Positions 24,216 to 33,197 of a stretch of 34,871 nt of DNA are shown here, one piece after another (the first letter of the stretch is position 1; each line of letters opens with the position of its first letter). The notes under the pieces were generated by a model that saw only the letters and a program-made list of their open reading frames with translations, did not search any database and was not told where the DNA came from. This DNA comes from a bacterium UBP7_UBA7824 (GTDB taxonomy: Bacteria > UBP7 > UBA6624). The position numbers and the translations under genes were made by a program. The stretch is taken from NCBI GenBank assembly GCA_002501535.1, contig DLTY01000053.1, positions 1 to 34,871 of the forward strand, written 5' to 3'.

Positions 24216-27014
24216 TTACCATTTTTTTATCTCTTTTGACGTAAGTGTACTTGCTTGCCTTAAGGCATCGAGATCTCCTTCAAACACAATCTCGCCCCCC
24301 TTCTTGCCGCCTTCTTTACCCATTTCGATAACCCAGTCAGCGTAAGAGAGGATTTGTAAATTGTGCTCTATTACTATAAGTGTATTGCCTTGGTCTATGA
24401 GTTCGTCAAATACATTTATTAGCTTGCTTATGTCGTTTGGATGAAGTCCTGTTGTTGGTTCGTCTAGAAGTATTAGTGATTTCCCTTTTCTTTTTTTTCC
24501 AAGATGTTTTGATAACTTTAGCCTCTGAGCCTCTCCTCCGGATAAAGTTGTAGCTGGTTGACCTAAAGATATATAGCCAAGTCCAACTTTTGACAATATT
24601 TCAAGTCTTTTTTTAAGTATTGAAACATCTGAAAAGAAATCTTTCGCCTCATCAACTGAGAGGTTTAGTACCTGAGATATATTCAGTCCTTTATATTTTA
24701 CAGAAAGCCCTTCTTCTCCATACCTTTCGCCATTGCAGGAAGCACATTTTACAGATACATCAGCTAAAAAATGCATTTCTACCTCTTGGTAACCGCTACC
24801 TTTGCAGGCTTCACATCTGCCACCAGGGACATTAAATGAGAAAAATCCAGCATTGTAGCCTTGGCTTTGAGATTCGTGTGTTTTTGAAAAAATATTTCTT
24901 ATTATTGTGAATATGTCAGTATATGTAGCAGGATTGCTTCTAGGGGTTCTCCCTATTGGAGATTGGTCTATTAGCTCAACTTTCTCATAAATATCTATTG
25001 AGTCAATTCTTTCAGCAATTTCATTTGACAGTTTTTCTTGAGATTTTATTTCTTTATATCCATTGCTTATGACCCCTTCAAGCAAACTGCTTTTTCCTGA
25101 TCCTGAAGGGCCGCATAGGACAATCATGCCTTTAGAGGGTATTGAAATTGATATATTTTTTAAATTATTAACTTTTGCTTTTTTTATTTTTATTCCAGCT
25201 TGCAATTTTCGTTTTGCCTTTTTTATTTGAAGTTTTTTGTTTAGCCAGGGCCCTATAAGGCTTTTTTTGTTAGTTGCAGCATCTTTTGGGGAACCTTGAT
25301 AAATGATACTGCCACCAAAAATTCCAGCTCCAGGACCTATTTCAATCAATTCATCAGCTTTTTTTATTGTTTCAGGGTCATGCTCCACAACAACTACAGT
25401 ATTGCCTAAATCGACTAGGGATTTTAATGATTTTATTAATTTTGATGTGTCGTTAGGGTGTAAGCCAATTGTTGGTTCATCAAGAACATAAAGAACACCA
25501 GACATTTTGCCTCCAATTTGCTTTGCTAGTTTTATTCTCTTTGACTCCCCTCCGGATAAAGTTGAAGAAAGTCTGTCTATTTCTAGATATCCAACGCCAA
25601 CTTCAATTAAAAAATCAAGACGATTTTTGATTTCTTTTAATATAGGTTCAGCAATCTGCTTTTCAGTTGCTGGAATTTTAATTTTTTTGACCCATGAATG
25701 CATTTGTTTTAATGACATTTGAGAGAGCTCTGAAAAGCTCATTTCAGCAAAACGTGCAGCTAATGCTGCATCTTTAAGCCTTTGCCCTTTGCATTTAGGG
25801 CATATTTTTTGAGATATATATTTTTGTACTCTTTTTTTGATGCTTGGGCTTTTTGTGTTTGACATTTTTTTCCAAAGTGCTGCTGATATCCCTTTAACAA
25901 CATGGTTGAAATGATATTTTTTACCCCTTCTTGAACTCATAATGTAAGAAATTTTCTCTTCACCAGATCCAAAAATGATAATATTTAAAATATTTTTATC
26001 AATATCTTTTAATTTTTTAGTTGAATCTTCTCCAAAAGATTCCATGATTCCTCTTGCGGAAGCTTGATGCCATCTGTCTAAAAGTCTTTCTTTTAAAGCC
26101 TTTATGCCGCCATTAATCAAGCTTGCATTCCAATTTATTAATGCATCAATATCAACCTGTTCAATAACGCCAATACCTTTGCATTTTTTGCAAGCTCCTT
26201 CTGGAGAGTTGAAAGAAAAAAATCTTGGGTTTAATGGAGGTATAGTTTCTCCAGTTTCTGGTGAGATGAACAATTCACTATAGGTTTTTTCTTTTTTTTC
26301 GGATAAATTTTCAACGATCATTTGCCCCTTTCCTTTTTCCAAAGCAGTTTTTATTGATCTTGATATTCTTTTTTCATCACCTCCTGCGATTAGCCTATCT
26401 ATTACAAGATCTATGTCGTGCCTTTTGTTTTTTTCTAGTTCGATTTTTTGATCAAGTCTATAGATGTTTTTATCAATTCTTAATCTTGAATATCCCTCAG
26501 TTTTTAAAGCTGTTATAAGGTTTTGAAATTCTCCTTTTTTTGATCTTTCAATCGGCGCATAAATGATATATTTTGTTCCCTTTTTATAGTTTAAAAGTTT
26601 TTTTAAAATTGATTCTGAGCTTTGCGACACAGCCTTTTTGTTTGATTTTGGACAGTAGGGGACTCCGGCTCTGCCATAAAGCAATCTTAAAAAATCCAAT
26701 AATTCTGTTGCTGTTCCAACTGTTGATCTTGGGTTTTTTGATAGAGGTGCCTGATTTATTGCTATTGCTGGAGATATTCCTTCTATGTTGTCTATGTTTG
26801 ATTTTTTTAAATCTCCTAAAAATTGTTTTGCATAAGTTGAAAGACTATCAAGATACAGCCTTCTTCCCTCTGAGTAAAGCGTATCAAACGCTAATGAAGA
26901 TTTGCCAGAACCGCTTAAGCCAGATACAACAGTTAGTTTATTGCCTAGTATTTCAACATTTATATTCTTTAAATTATGGATTTTTGCACCTTGTATAAAT
27001 ATATTTCTAGACAT
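24216..27014 (-). CDS. uvrA: Excinuclease ABC subunit A
   Basis: This 932-residue damage-recognition ATPase has two ABC modules: Walker A GLSGSGKSSLAFDT near residue 33 with signature LSGGESKRI, and GPSGSGKSSL with LSGGEAQRL and LLDEPTTGLHP near the C-terminus. UvrA-specific elements include FSFNSPEGACKKCKG, CPKCKGQRL and FFSFNVPGGRCEACKG followed by CASCNGERY. The last two are the usual cysteine pairs of the later zinc modules. In the first zinc module the leading CxxC (as in ACPYC of E. coli) reads ISPETGET, so that module has only one Cys pair. It is followed one base later by uvrC, a logical pair; uvrB is not in the window. Confidence 0.97.
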   Translation of the reverse strand: MSRNIFIQGAKIHNLKNINVEILGNKLTVVSGLSGSGKSSLAFDTLYSEGRRLYLDSLSTYAKQFLGDLKKSNIDNIEGISPAIAINQAPLSKNPRSTVGTATELLDFLRLLYGRAGVPYCPKSNKKAVSQSSESILKKLLNYKKGTKYIIYAPIERSKKGEFQNLITALKTEGYSRLRIDKNIYRLDQKIELEKNKRHDIDLVIDRLIAGGDEKRISRSIKTALEKGKGQMIVENLSEKKEKTYSELFISPETGETIPPLNPRFFSFNSPEGACKKCKGIGVIEQVDIDALINWNASLINGGIKALKERLLDRWHQASARGIMESFGEDSTKKLKDIDKNILNIIIFGSGEEKISYIMSSRRGKKYHFNHVVKGISAALWKKMSNTKSPSIKKRVQKYISQKICPKCKGQRLKDAALAARFAEMSFSELSQMSLKQMHSWVKKIKIPATEKQIAEPILKEIKNRLDFLIEVGVGYLEIDRLSSTLSGGESKRIKLAKQIGGKMSGVLYVLDEPTIGLHPNDTSKLIKSLKSLVDLGNTVVVVEHDPETIKKADELIEIGPGAGIFGGSIIYQGSPKDAATNKKSLIGPWLNKKLQIKKAKRKLQAGIKIKKAKVNNLKNISISIPSKGMIVLCGPSGSGKSSLLEGVISNGYKEIKSQEKLSNEIAERIDSIDIYEKVELIDQSPIGRTPRSNPATYTDIFTIIRNIFSKTHESQSQGYNAGFFSFNVPGGRCEACKGSGYQEVEMHFLADVSVKCASCNGERYGEEGLSVKYKGLNISQVLNLSVDEAKDFFSDVSILKKRLEILSKVGLGYISLGQPATTLSGGEAQRLKLSKHLGKKRKGKSLILLDEPTTGLHPNDISKLINVFDELIDQGNTLIVIEHNLQILSYADWVIEMGKEGGKKGGEIVFEGDLDALRQASTLTSKEIKKW

Positions 27015-27027
27015 CTTGGTTAGAGTT

Positions 27028-27807
27028 TTATTTTGATAAAGCTATCGGAATAACTTTTTTAGCATTGTCCCAAAAGCCTATTTCTTTTCCAGTTTGTTTA
27101 AAAGAAAAATCATTAATCGATGGATAAGAGTCATCTCTCAAGATGAAATTTAATGTAGCAATCTTACCCCCCATTCTTTCCTTTTTCTCTTTTGGGAAGA
27201 GGGTTATTTTTATCCTTCCTACTGTCGAGCTATCTATGATTGAATACCAGTTTTCATGATCCTTTTTTTCTAGACCATTGAAGATGATGCTTTTCAGTTT
27301 TATCTTTTCTGAAGGGTAGTTGATTTGAATATTGGACATGCTAAAAGAATCAACATTAGCTGTTTTTAGAAAAATTTTATATTCTTCGCCATGTTCTTCT
27401 TTTTTTGGTTTTTTTTCCTCTAGAAAAGCGCTTTTTTTTGTAAGTTTTATTTCAAGGTTTTCTTCCTTGTAGCCATCTGAATCTTTTACCGTAACTTTTA
27501 TATTCACTTTTTCAGACGTTTCATCAGCTTTCCATTTTATAAAAGGAGTATTTTTCCCTTCTAGAATTTTTCCACCCGTAACCTCCCATGAAAAATCCAA
27601 TCTATCAAAATCTGGATCTGAAGCTATCGCTCTTGTTGTAGCTTCCCCAGAAAAAGAAACAAACTTTGGACTTGTTTCTAAACTTTCAATAACTGGAGGT
27701 CTATTTTTTGTGCTTGTTGCGGCTGAAGGAACCCTAGCACTGGTTGGTTGTGATCCTGAGCAGGAGTTAAGGGCTAGAAAGAGGAAAATTATTATTTTTT
27801 TATTCAA
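27028..27807 (-). CDS. Lipoprotein with PKD/Ig-like and cohesin-like domains
   Basis: This 259-residue envelope protein has the N-terminus MNKKIIIFLFLALNSCSG, a signal peptide with lipobox LNSC (Cys16). Residues 37-125 resemble a PKD/cadherin-like beta sandwich, with DPDFDRLDFSWEVTGG and VTVKDSDGYKEE. After a lysine/glutamate-rich linker, residues 143-255 follow a cohesin-like pattern (SNIQINYPSEKIKLKS, GRIKITLF, GGKIATLNFILRDDS). No dockerin partner is seen, so a cellulosome is not implied; a surface adhesion or scaffold role is an inference. The start is a TTG overlapping the upstream lipoprotein stop (TTGA), with a purine-rich GGGGAAG upstream. Lgt, encoded two genes upstream, would lipidate it. 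Confidence 0.7.
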   Translation of the reverse strand: MNKKIIIFLFLALNSCSGSQPTSARVPSAATSTKNRPPVIESLETSPKFVSFSGEATTRAIASDPDFDRLDFSWEVTGGKILEGKNTPFIKWKADETSEKVNIKVTVKDSDGYKEENLEIKLTKKSAFLEEKKPKKEEHGEEYKIFLKTANVDSFSMSNIQINYPSEKIKLKSIIFNGLEKKDHENWYSIIDSSTVGRIKITLFPKEKKERMGGKIATLNFILRDDSYPSINDFSFKQTGKEIGFWDNAKKVIPIALSK

Positions 27808-28889
27808 TTATCTTCCTTCCCCTCTTTCTTTTCTTGTCTTTTTCCCTTTTTTATAAGATAAAAAATAACTAAAAATATGGCGATTTCAACTATTGGTAAA
27901 CCAGAGTCATTATCGCTTAACGAGAGCTTGTTGGGGGCTACTGCCTCAAAGGTAACAGGGATAGAGTTGAGATGAATTTTGTCTGTTATCTCCAAGCTTG
28001 TAAGGTCTGCTCCAAAAATAAAAGGAGCTTTGACTGTAGCCCAAACTTTTCCATTAACGACTCTTAAGTTTGTTGGAGCCATGTCGAATTTTATTTTTCC
28101 AATAATTTCACCTGTGTCAGTTTTTGCGATATGGACAAATCTTGTTCTCATATCAGCAGCTAAAACTAATTTTCCATCATCTGAAAATGTTACAGCTCTT
28201 GGAGCATCGCCTACAGGTATTGAGAATATTAAATCTTCTGCATTTTGATCATATATTTGCACTGTATCGGTTTGCGTTAAGGCAAGAGCGATGTATTTTC
28301 CGTCTGGGCTTACAGCCATTGCTGCAGGCGAATTAGATAAAACTTTTTCTTTTTTTATTATCTTTTCAACCGTGTCAACTAGAAATAACATTGCGGTATT
28401 TGCTCTTGTTGCATAAAGGGTTTTTCCATCAGGATGTATTTCTATATTGTTTATAGTGTTACCTACAGGTATTGATTCAATAAAAGATGACGATTCAACA
28501 GAGAAAACACTTACTTCATTTGCTTGAAGCGTTTCTGGATTTGCTACAGTTGCATAAACTTTTTCACCGGAAGGAGGGCTGGTTAAATGCAAAGGAAACC
28601 CATTTGTAGGTATTTCGCTTTCTAGCGTTCCCATGTTTAGATCAACAACAGATATTACGCCACCATGTTGATTTGCTATAAATCCTATTCCTTGATTTGG
28701 GATAAGGGTTAAGTCATTTAGGCCTTCTCCAGCCATAAATCTATTGATAACTTTTTGATCGGATGTATCAACTATAACAACCTCATCTGGCCTTTCGTTA
28801 ACTAGATAGAGCAGGGTGTGCTCGTTATTGACTTTCCCACACGAAAAGAAAATCAAAGATGTAAAAATAGTGATTAATGTTTTTTTCAT
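27804..28889 (-). CDS. YVTN-type beta-propeller lipoprotein with C-terminal membrane helix
   Basis: This protein is about 361 residues. From the ATG at 28889 it begins MKKTLITIFTSLIFFSCG, with lipobox FFSC (Cys17). The body is a seven-bladed-type propeller with YVTN-like repeats, such as TLLYLVNERPDEVVIVDTS, HPDGKTLYATRANTAM, SPDGKYIALALTQTD and SDDGKLVLAADMRTRF. A hydrophobic helix (LPIVEIAIFLVIFYLI) and a K/E-rich tail end the protein. Such propellers are common ligand-binding or surface proteins. I choose 28889 because AAGGA lies 9 nt before it, whereas the ATG at 28898 is almost touching that sequence and overlaps the lgt stop. The combination of lipid anchor and C-terminal transmembrane helix is unusual. 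Confidence 0.78.
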   Translation of the reverse strand: MKKTLITIFTSLIFFSCGKVNNEHTLLYLVNERPDEVVIVDTSDQKVINRFMAGEGLNDLTLIPNQGIGFIANQHGGVISVVDLNMGTLESEIPTNGFPLHLTSPPSGEKVYATVANPETLQANEVSVFSVESSSFIESIPVGNTINNIEIHPDGKTLYATRANTAMLFLVDTVEKIIKKEKVLSNSPAAMAVSPDGKYIALALTQTDTVQIYDQNAEDLIFSIPVGDAPRAVTFSDDGKLVLAADMRTRFVHIAKTDTGEIIGKIKFDMAPTNLRVVNGKVWATVKAPFIFGADLTSLEITDKIHLNSIPVTFEAVAPNKLSLSDNDSGLPIVEIAIFLVIFYLIKKGKRQEKKEGKEDN

Positions 28890-28894
28890 TTGTC

Positions 28895-29779
28895 TCATTC
28901 CTTAATTTTAAAATAATTAAAACCTGTCCAAGGGCTTGTATCGTTTTTTTGTGTCATTTTTAACACTAGAAGGCCTATTGCAATTATCAAGAAAGAGGCT
29001 ATTTGAGTTAATGTGAAAACCGAAAAGCCAATTTCTTTATTTTCAAAAACTTGCCAGTATATAGGATTATTTCGAAAAGGTTCTTCTAATACCGATCTTA
29101 ATAGAGAGTACCATATCAACCATTGACCAGTTAGCCATCCTTCATGCTTAGGGCGTCTTGTGCCTATCCACAATATTAAAAAAAGTATTAACCCAACAAG
29201 CATTCCGTAAACTTGAGAAAGGTGAACTGGACCTCTCACAAGTTCGACTGAACATGTAGCAATAGTTTCTTCAGCGTTAGGGCAAAAGCTTGAGAAGCCA
29301 TATGCTTTTTCTGGCCATGTGTAACCTATAGGCAAATTCGTTAACCTTCCTGCTGCATCATCTCCATTCATAAGGTTTCCAATTCTGCCAAAAATGATAC
29401 CTATTGCTGAAGGATAAGCTAGTAGGTCTAATATCCTACATAGTTTTATATTTCTTTTTCTTGCCCATAATGACCAGTAAAAAATACCAAAAGCAATTGC
29501 TCCATGAAATGATAAGCCTCCCCTCCATATTTGCATTGCTTCAGTTAAATTTTGATACTGAGAAAGATTCGTTAAAACGTAGATTAATCTTGCTCCAAAT
29601 ATACCCCAAACAACAGCCCAGAACAAACCATCCTCAAAATCTTTCTTGTTTAAACCGGATTTTTTATTATTTTCTATCCATTTATTAGACCACCACCAGG
29701 ATATAAACACAGTAGAAGCCATACATAAGCCATACCATCTTATTGTGAAGTTTCCTAAAGAGAAAAAATCAGGATCCAT
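28895..29779 (-). CDS. lgt: Phosphatidylglycerol-prolipoprotein diacylglyceryl transferase
   Basis: Lgt transfers diacylglycerol from phosphatidylglycerol to the lipobox cysteine of prolipoproteins in the inner membrane. The 294-residue protein has about seven helices, an early IRWYGLCM segment, RGGLSFHG (the catalytic-region histidine), the signature GRIGNLMNGDDAAGR, and HLSQVYG, equivalent to the family HPSQLYE with the final Glu as Gly. An insertion with two cysteines (SFCPNAEETIATCSVELV) sits between the signature and HLSQ; it faces the periplasm by family topology and may be disulfide-linked. It is followed by two predicted lipoproteins. A 54-bp gap after ftsK may hold a promoter. Confidence 0.93.
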   Translation of the reverse strand: MDPDFFSLGNFTIRWYGLCMASTVFISWWWSNKWIENNKKSGLNKKDFEDGLFWAVVWGIFGARLIYVLTNLSQYQNLTEAMQIWRGGLSFHGAIAFGIFYWSLWARKRNIKLCRILDLLAYPSAIGIIFGRIGNLMNGDDAAGRLTNLPIGYTWPEKAYGFSSFCPNAEETIATCSVELVRGPVHLSQVYGMLVGLILFLILWIGTRRPKHEGWLTGQWLIWYSLLRSVLEEPFRNNPIYWQVFENKEIGFSVFTLTQIASFLIIAIGLLVLKMTQKNDTSPWTGFNYFKIKE

Positions 29780-29833
29780 TTTTCGAAAACCCTATACGAG
29801 CATGTTTAATTGTTTGTGTATTGATTTTTTTCT

Positions 29834-31834
29834 TCACAGATCAACCACCCATCCTTTTTTGCCTGCTGATGTATTTGGGTCTTGATGAACCCAGTTTAAT
29901 TGTTCCATTATCATCATCATTCTTGATGCTTTATTGTATCCAATACCAAAAAGTCTTTGAAGTTGACTTACGCTTATTGCATCTTCATCTTTGATTCTTT
30001 GTCTAATATCATTGATTAGCTGACGATCAGTGCTCGACATGCCCTCCAAGATATCGTCATTAATTTCATCTATTGGTGTTATCACTTCGCCTTCAACTGA
30101 TTTGTCGTATTCAGCTTCACCATAATTTTTAATTAGATAATCAAGTACTTTTTCTATTTCTTCTGTTTCTACCAATGGAGCTTGGCATCTTATTAATTCA
30201 GGGTGTGTTGGACTATCAAAATAAAGATCTCCTCTGCCTAAAAGGTTCTCTGCTCCACCCTTACCGAAAACTGTTATTGAGTCAGATCTTGTTCCTAATC
30301 TGAAACTAACTTTCCCAGGCAAGTTAGCCTTAACGGATCCGTCTAGTTTTTTTGAATCAGGCCTTTGCATTGTTGCAATTAAATGGACTCCTGCTGCTCT
30401 TGCTCTTTCTGAAAGATCAGAGAGGGATTCTATTACTCTGTTTTTGGATGTTATTAGAAGTGCGGAAAGTTCTTCCAAAACTATAACTATGTACGGGAGT
30501 TTGTTTTTAGACTTTTTGTTATATTCTTCTAAATTTTTTGTTTTGGACTCTTCCAATAATTCATATCTACGATCAACCTCTACTCTTGCCCAATCTAATG
30601 CATTTAATGCTGGATCTGGAGTTGATACAATTGGAACTAGCAGATGAGGAATATCTTTATAAAGAGTCAATTCAACTTTTTTCATATCCGCAAGTATTAG
30701 TTTTAGATCTTTTGGACTTTTGTTGTATATCAAATTTAATAATAATGTATTTACAAAAACTGATTTTCCAGATTGTGTTGCTCCTGCAATTAACATATGA
30801 GGCAGTGATGCTAAATCTACATTAAATAGACTTCCATCTACTCGGGCTCCCATTATGAAATTTAAACCATTTGCATTTTTTTGATTTTTTATAACTTCAC
30901 TCAATCTTAAAATCGATTTATTTCTTTGAGGTATCTCTACAGCTATAGTGCTTTTTCCAATAACAGGTGCTTCTATTCTTACCTTTCCTACACTTGCAAT
31001 AGCTACTGCAATATTTTCTGCAGAGCTTCTTATTTTTGATAAATTTGCAGATGGGGAAACTCTAAATTCAAACCTTACAACAGAACGTCCTTGAGCACAG
31101 CTTTCATAAAATGTTTCGGATCCAGCGCAATCTTTTAAGGTTTTTATAATTATGTCAGCCATGTCTTTTACTTCTTGCATCCCCATTTCTATTACTGGCT
31201 CTGGTTTGTGTAAAAGTTCTGTTGGTATATGGTACCCTTTTGAACTTGGTTTACTTTCTAGATTTTTAATTGTTTTTTTGTTGCTTTTTTGGCTTTTTGT
31301 TTTTTGAGCAACTTTCTTTTTCGTATCCTTTTTAACTAAGGTGCTTGTTGTTATTTTGGACTTTTTTAATGATTCAAAATCTTTCTCAAAATTTCCAGAA
31401 TTGAAATCTTTCTCGAAGTTATTTTTTTTATACAAGTCTTGAAAGATATTTTTTATATGTTTATCTAGATCAAAGTAGATAATACCAATCGAAATAAAGG
31501 TAAATGTATTTAATATTATTATTCCTTCTTTGTCAATTATGCCCTCCACAAAAGAATAGATTTTTTTTCCCCATATGCCAGCATTATCTCCAGACCCTAG
31601 AAGTAAAAAAATCCAAGGAATCAAAAGAAGTCTGGCGAATTTTTTTTCATTAATTGAATTTAAGATGGGATAAACAAGAAGCAAAGGGTAAATCCATGAA
31701 TTCACTCCCCATAAAGTGATAAATAACTCTCTGTAGTTTTTTGATAGTGGATCTAATATTTGTGTTGTTGTTGCAATTGTGTGATACATGACGAATAAAA
31801 TCAAAAAAGTTTCTAGGTTTATTTTTAGCTTCAT
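29834..31834 (-). CDS. ftsK: FtsK/SpoIIIE-family DNA translocase
   Basis: FtsK pumps chromosomal DNA through the closing septum. I take the ATG at 31834, which overlaps the uppP stop as ATGA; the earlier ATG at 31876 would add 14 residues inside uppP. The roughly 666-residue product has four or so N-terminal helices, a lysine-rich linker (about 130-200), and the motor with GATQSGKS (Walker A, near 350), ADMKKVELTLYKDIPHLL, and MQRPDSKKLDGSVKANLP with GGAENLLGRGDLYF. The C-terminus is a gamma winged-helix (SVSQLQRLFGIGYNKASRMM), which in the family reads KOPS/SRS sites. Walker B reads IVIVLEELSALL, with Glu where FtsK normally has Asp (VDEFADL), and the DPK before it reads DMK. Confidence 0.93.
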   Translation of the reverse strand: MKLKINLETFLILFVMYHTIATTTQILDPLSKNYRELFITLWGVNSWIYPLLLVYPILNSINEKKFARLLLIPWIFLLLGSGDNAGIWGKKIYSFVEGIIDKEGIIILNTFTFISIGIIYFDLDKHIKNIFQDLYKKNNFEKDFNSGNFEKDFESLKKSKITTSTLVKKDTKKKVAQKTKSQKSNKKTIKNLESKPSSKGYHIPTELLHKPEPVIEMGMQEVKDMADIIIKTLKDCAGSETFYESCAQGRSVVRFEFRVSPSANLSKIRSSAENIAVAIASVGKVRIEAPVIGKSTIAVEIPQRNKSILRLSEVIKNQKNANGLNFIMGARVDGSLFNVDLASLPHMLIAGATQSGKSVFVNTLLLNLIYNKSPKDLKLILADMKKVELTLYKDIPHLLVPIVSTPDPALNALDWARVEVDRRYELLEESKTKNLEEYNKKSKNKLPYIVIVLEELSALLITSKNRVIESLSDLSERARAAGVHLIATMQRPDSKKLDGSVKANLPGKVSFRLGTRSDSITVFGKGGAENLLGRGDLYFDSPTHPELIRCQAPLVETEEIEKVLDYLIKNYGEAEYDKSVEGEVITPIDEINDDILEGMSSTDRQLINDIRQRIKDEDAISVSQLQRLFGIGYNKASRMMMIMEQLNWVHQDPNTSAGKKGWVVDL

Positions 31835-32616
31835 CGATTTACCACCAACATTGAAAGGAATCCTAATATCAAGCAATATATAGCAAAAGGTTCAAGCTTA
31901 TTTGTTTTGACATAATTTAACATGAACTTCATTGCCCATATCCCAAATGAAAAAGCAGTTAAAAATCCTAATATTGCAGGTCCTGGATTAACGGCAATAT
32001 ACGATTCTATATTTTCCAGCTTTATGAGAGTTGCTCCTATTATGACTGGTATCGAGAGCATAAAAGAAAATTTAACAGACTCATATCTGTTCATACCAAT
32101 GAGCAATCCCCCAGCTATTGTTGCTCCAGATCTACTAACCCCAGGTATGATTGCGATTGCTTGCAGGAAACCTATTGCGATCCAGTCCAAAAAAGTTGTG
32201 TGCCTCAGATTTTTAAATGATGTTGATTTTCTTAATTCTGCATAAACTAAAATAAATGCAGTGAAAACTAAACCTATTGCAACACTTCCTGCATCTTGAA
32301 AGCTTGATTCAAATAAATTTTGAAAAGATAAATAAAAAACCAAAGTTGCAAGTGTTGTTATGAATATTGCATGGAATTCAATATTGCGAAATGGATGCTT
32401 GGATAATATCATTTTAGTTAAATTTTTACCTTCAACCACCAAAAGGCTCAAAAGCGTTCCAAGGTGCAATATAGTCAGGATAGCAGAATTTGATTCTGGA
32501 CTTATTCCAAAAAAGTTTCTTACAAGAAGAAGGTGGCCAGTAGATGAAATTGGTAAAAATTCTGTAATTCCTTGGATTAAGCCAAGTATTAAATGTTCTA
32601 TCCATTCAGAATTCAA
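31831..32616 (-). CDS. uppP: Undecaprenyl-diphosphate phosphatase
   Basis: UppP (BacA) dephosphorylates undecaprenyl diphosphate to recycle the lipid carrier for peptidoglycan and other envelope polymers, and confers bacitracin resistance when overexpressed. The 261-residue membrane protein carries both family signatures: LIQGITEFLPISSTGHL (about 13-29) and PGVSRSGATIAGGLLIGM (about 158-175). The start is a TTG supported by CCTCC on the plus strand at 32624-32628 (GGAGG on the coding strand), 7 nt upstream. It overlaps the yggS stop by 11 nt and the ftsK start by 4 nt. Confidence 0.96.
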   Translation of the reverse strand: MNSEWIEHLILGLIQGITEFLPISSTGHLLLVRNFFGISPESNSAILTILHLGTLLSLLVVEGKNLTKMILSKHPFRNIEFHAIFITTLATLVFYLSFQNLFESSFQDAGSVAIGLVFTAFILVYAELRKSTSFKNLRHTTFLDWIAIGFLQAIAIIPGVSRSGATIAGGLLIGMNRYESVKFSFMLSIPVIIGATLIKLENIESYIAVNPGPAILGFLTAFSFGIWAMKFMLNYVKTNKLEPFAIYCLILGFLSMLVVNR

Positions 32617-33196
32617 AAATCTTCCTCCCCAATCTTATGATGTTCGAACCTTCAGAGATTGCTACTTTCCAATCTTGAGTTGTTCCCATTGACAATAATG
32701 GCTTTTTGAAATTTTCTTCACCCAATTTTTTAACCTCTCTAAACCACATTCTATTTTCTTCCGGATTTGTTGTATAAGGAGGCATTGTCATAAGACCTTT
32801 AATCGGCAGTTCAGGATTTTCTTTTCTTGACACGTCTAATAAAGGCTTTAAGTCTGTTGGATTGATTCCTGATTTTGAACTATCACCTAGGTTTATTTGA
32901 ATTAAACATGTTGGATAAGGGGGTCCTAGTTTTGATATTTGTTTGATTTCTGAAAATCTAGATATTGAGTGTATGAATTTGAATTCTTTGGATATTTTTT
33001 TAATTTTATTCATTTGAATCCTTCCAATGAAATGCCAATTTATATTTTTGCTTTTGATTTTTTCAGACCTGTTTAGATGTTCTTGTAATTTATTTTCTCC
33101 AAAATCTTGTATACCTTTTGAATGGATTTTTTCTAACTCTGAATCATTTCTGTTTTTTACAGCCGCAATGATTCTTACACCTGAAGGTATTTTCAT
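32606..33196 (-). CDS. YggS/PLPBP-family pyridoxal-phosphate homeostasis protein, short N-terminus
   Basis: This family binds PLP on a TIM-barrel and keeps vitamin B6 and amino-acid pools balanced. Motifs are IIAAVKNRN (the PLP lysine, family AVSKT), DFGENKLQEH, WHFIGRIQMNK, IQINLGDSSKSG, GLMTMPP and LSMGTTQDWKVAISEGS followed by RLGRKIF. I choose the ATG at 33196, with AGGGA about 10 nt upstream; the TTG at 33205 would be almost on top of that site and overlaps the preceding stop. The roughly 196-residue product starts directly at the first barrel strand, lacking the N-terminal helix of about 25 residues usual in the family (about 230). The location after an ftsZ homologue matches ylmE of Gram-positive division clusters. 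Confidence 0.88.
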   Translation of the reverse strand: MKIPSGVRIIAAVKNRNDSELEKIHSKGIQDFGENKLQEHLNRSEKIKSKNINWHFIGRIQMNKIKKISKEFKFIHSISRFSEIKQISKLGPPYPTCLIQINLGDSSKSGINPTDLKPLLDVSRKENPELPIKGLMTMPPYTTNPEENRMWFREVKKLGEENFKKPLLSMGTTQDWKVAISEGSNIIRLGRKIFEF

Positions 33197-33197
33197 T

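Noticed and set aside
26573..26998. 141-codon open frame on the plus strand inside uvrA
   Set aside because: It is a shadow of the uvrA coding frame, rich in Leu and Phe from antisense reading, with no recognisable motif or ribosome-binding site.
27028..27807. Cellulosome scaffold because of the cohesin-like domain
   Set aside because: There is one cohesin-like domain on a lipoprotein, with no dockerin and no cellulase nearby; the domain is common in non-cellulosomal surface proteins.
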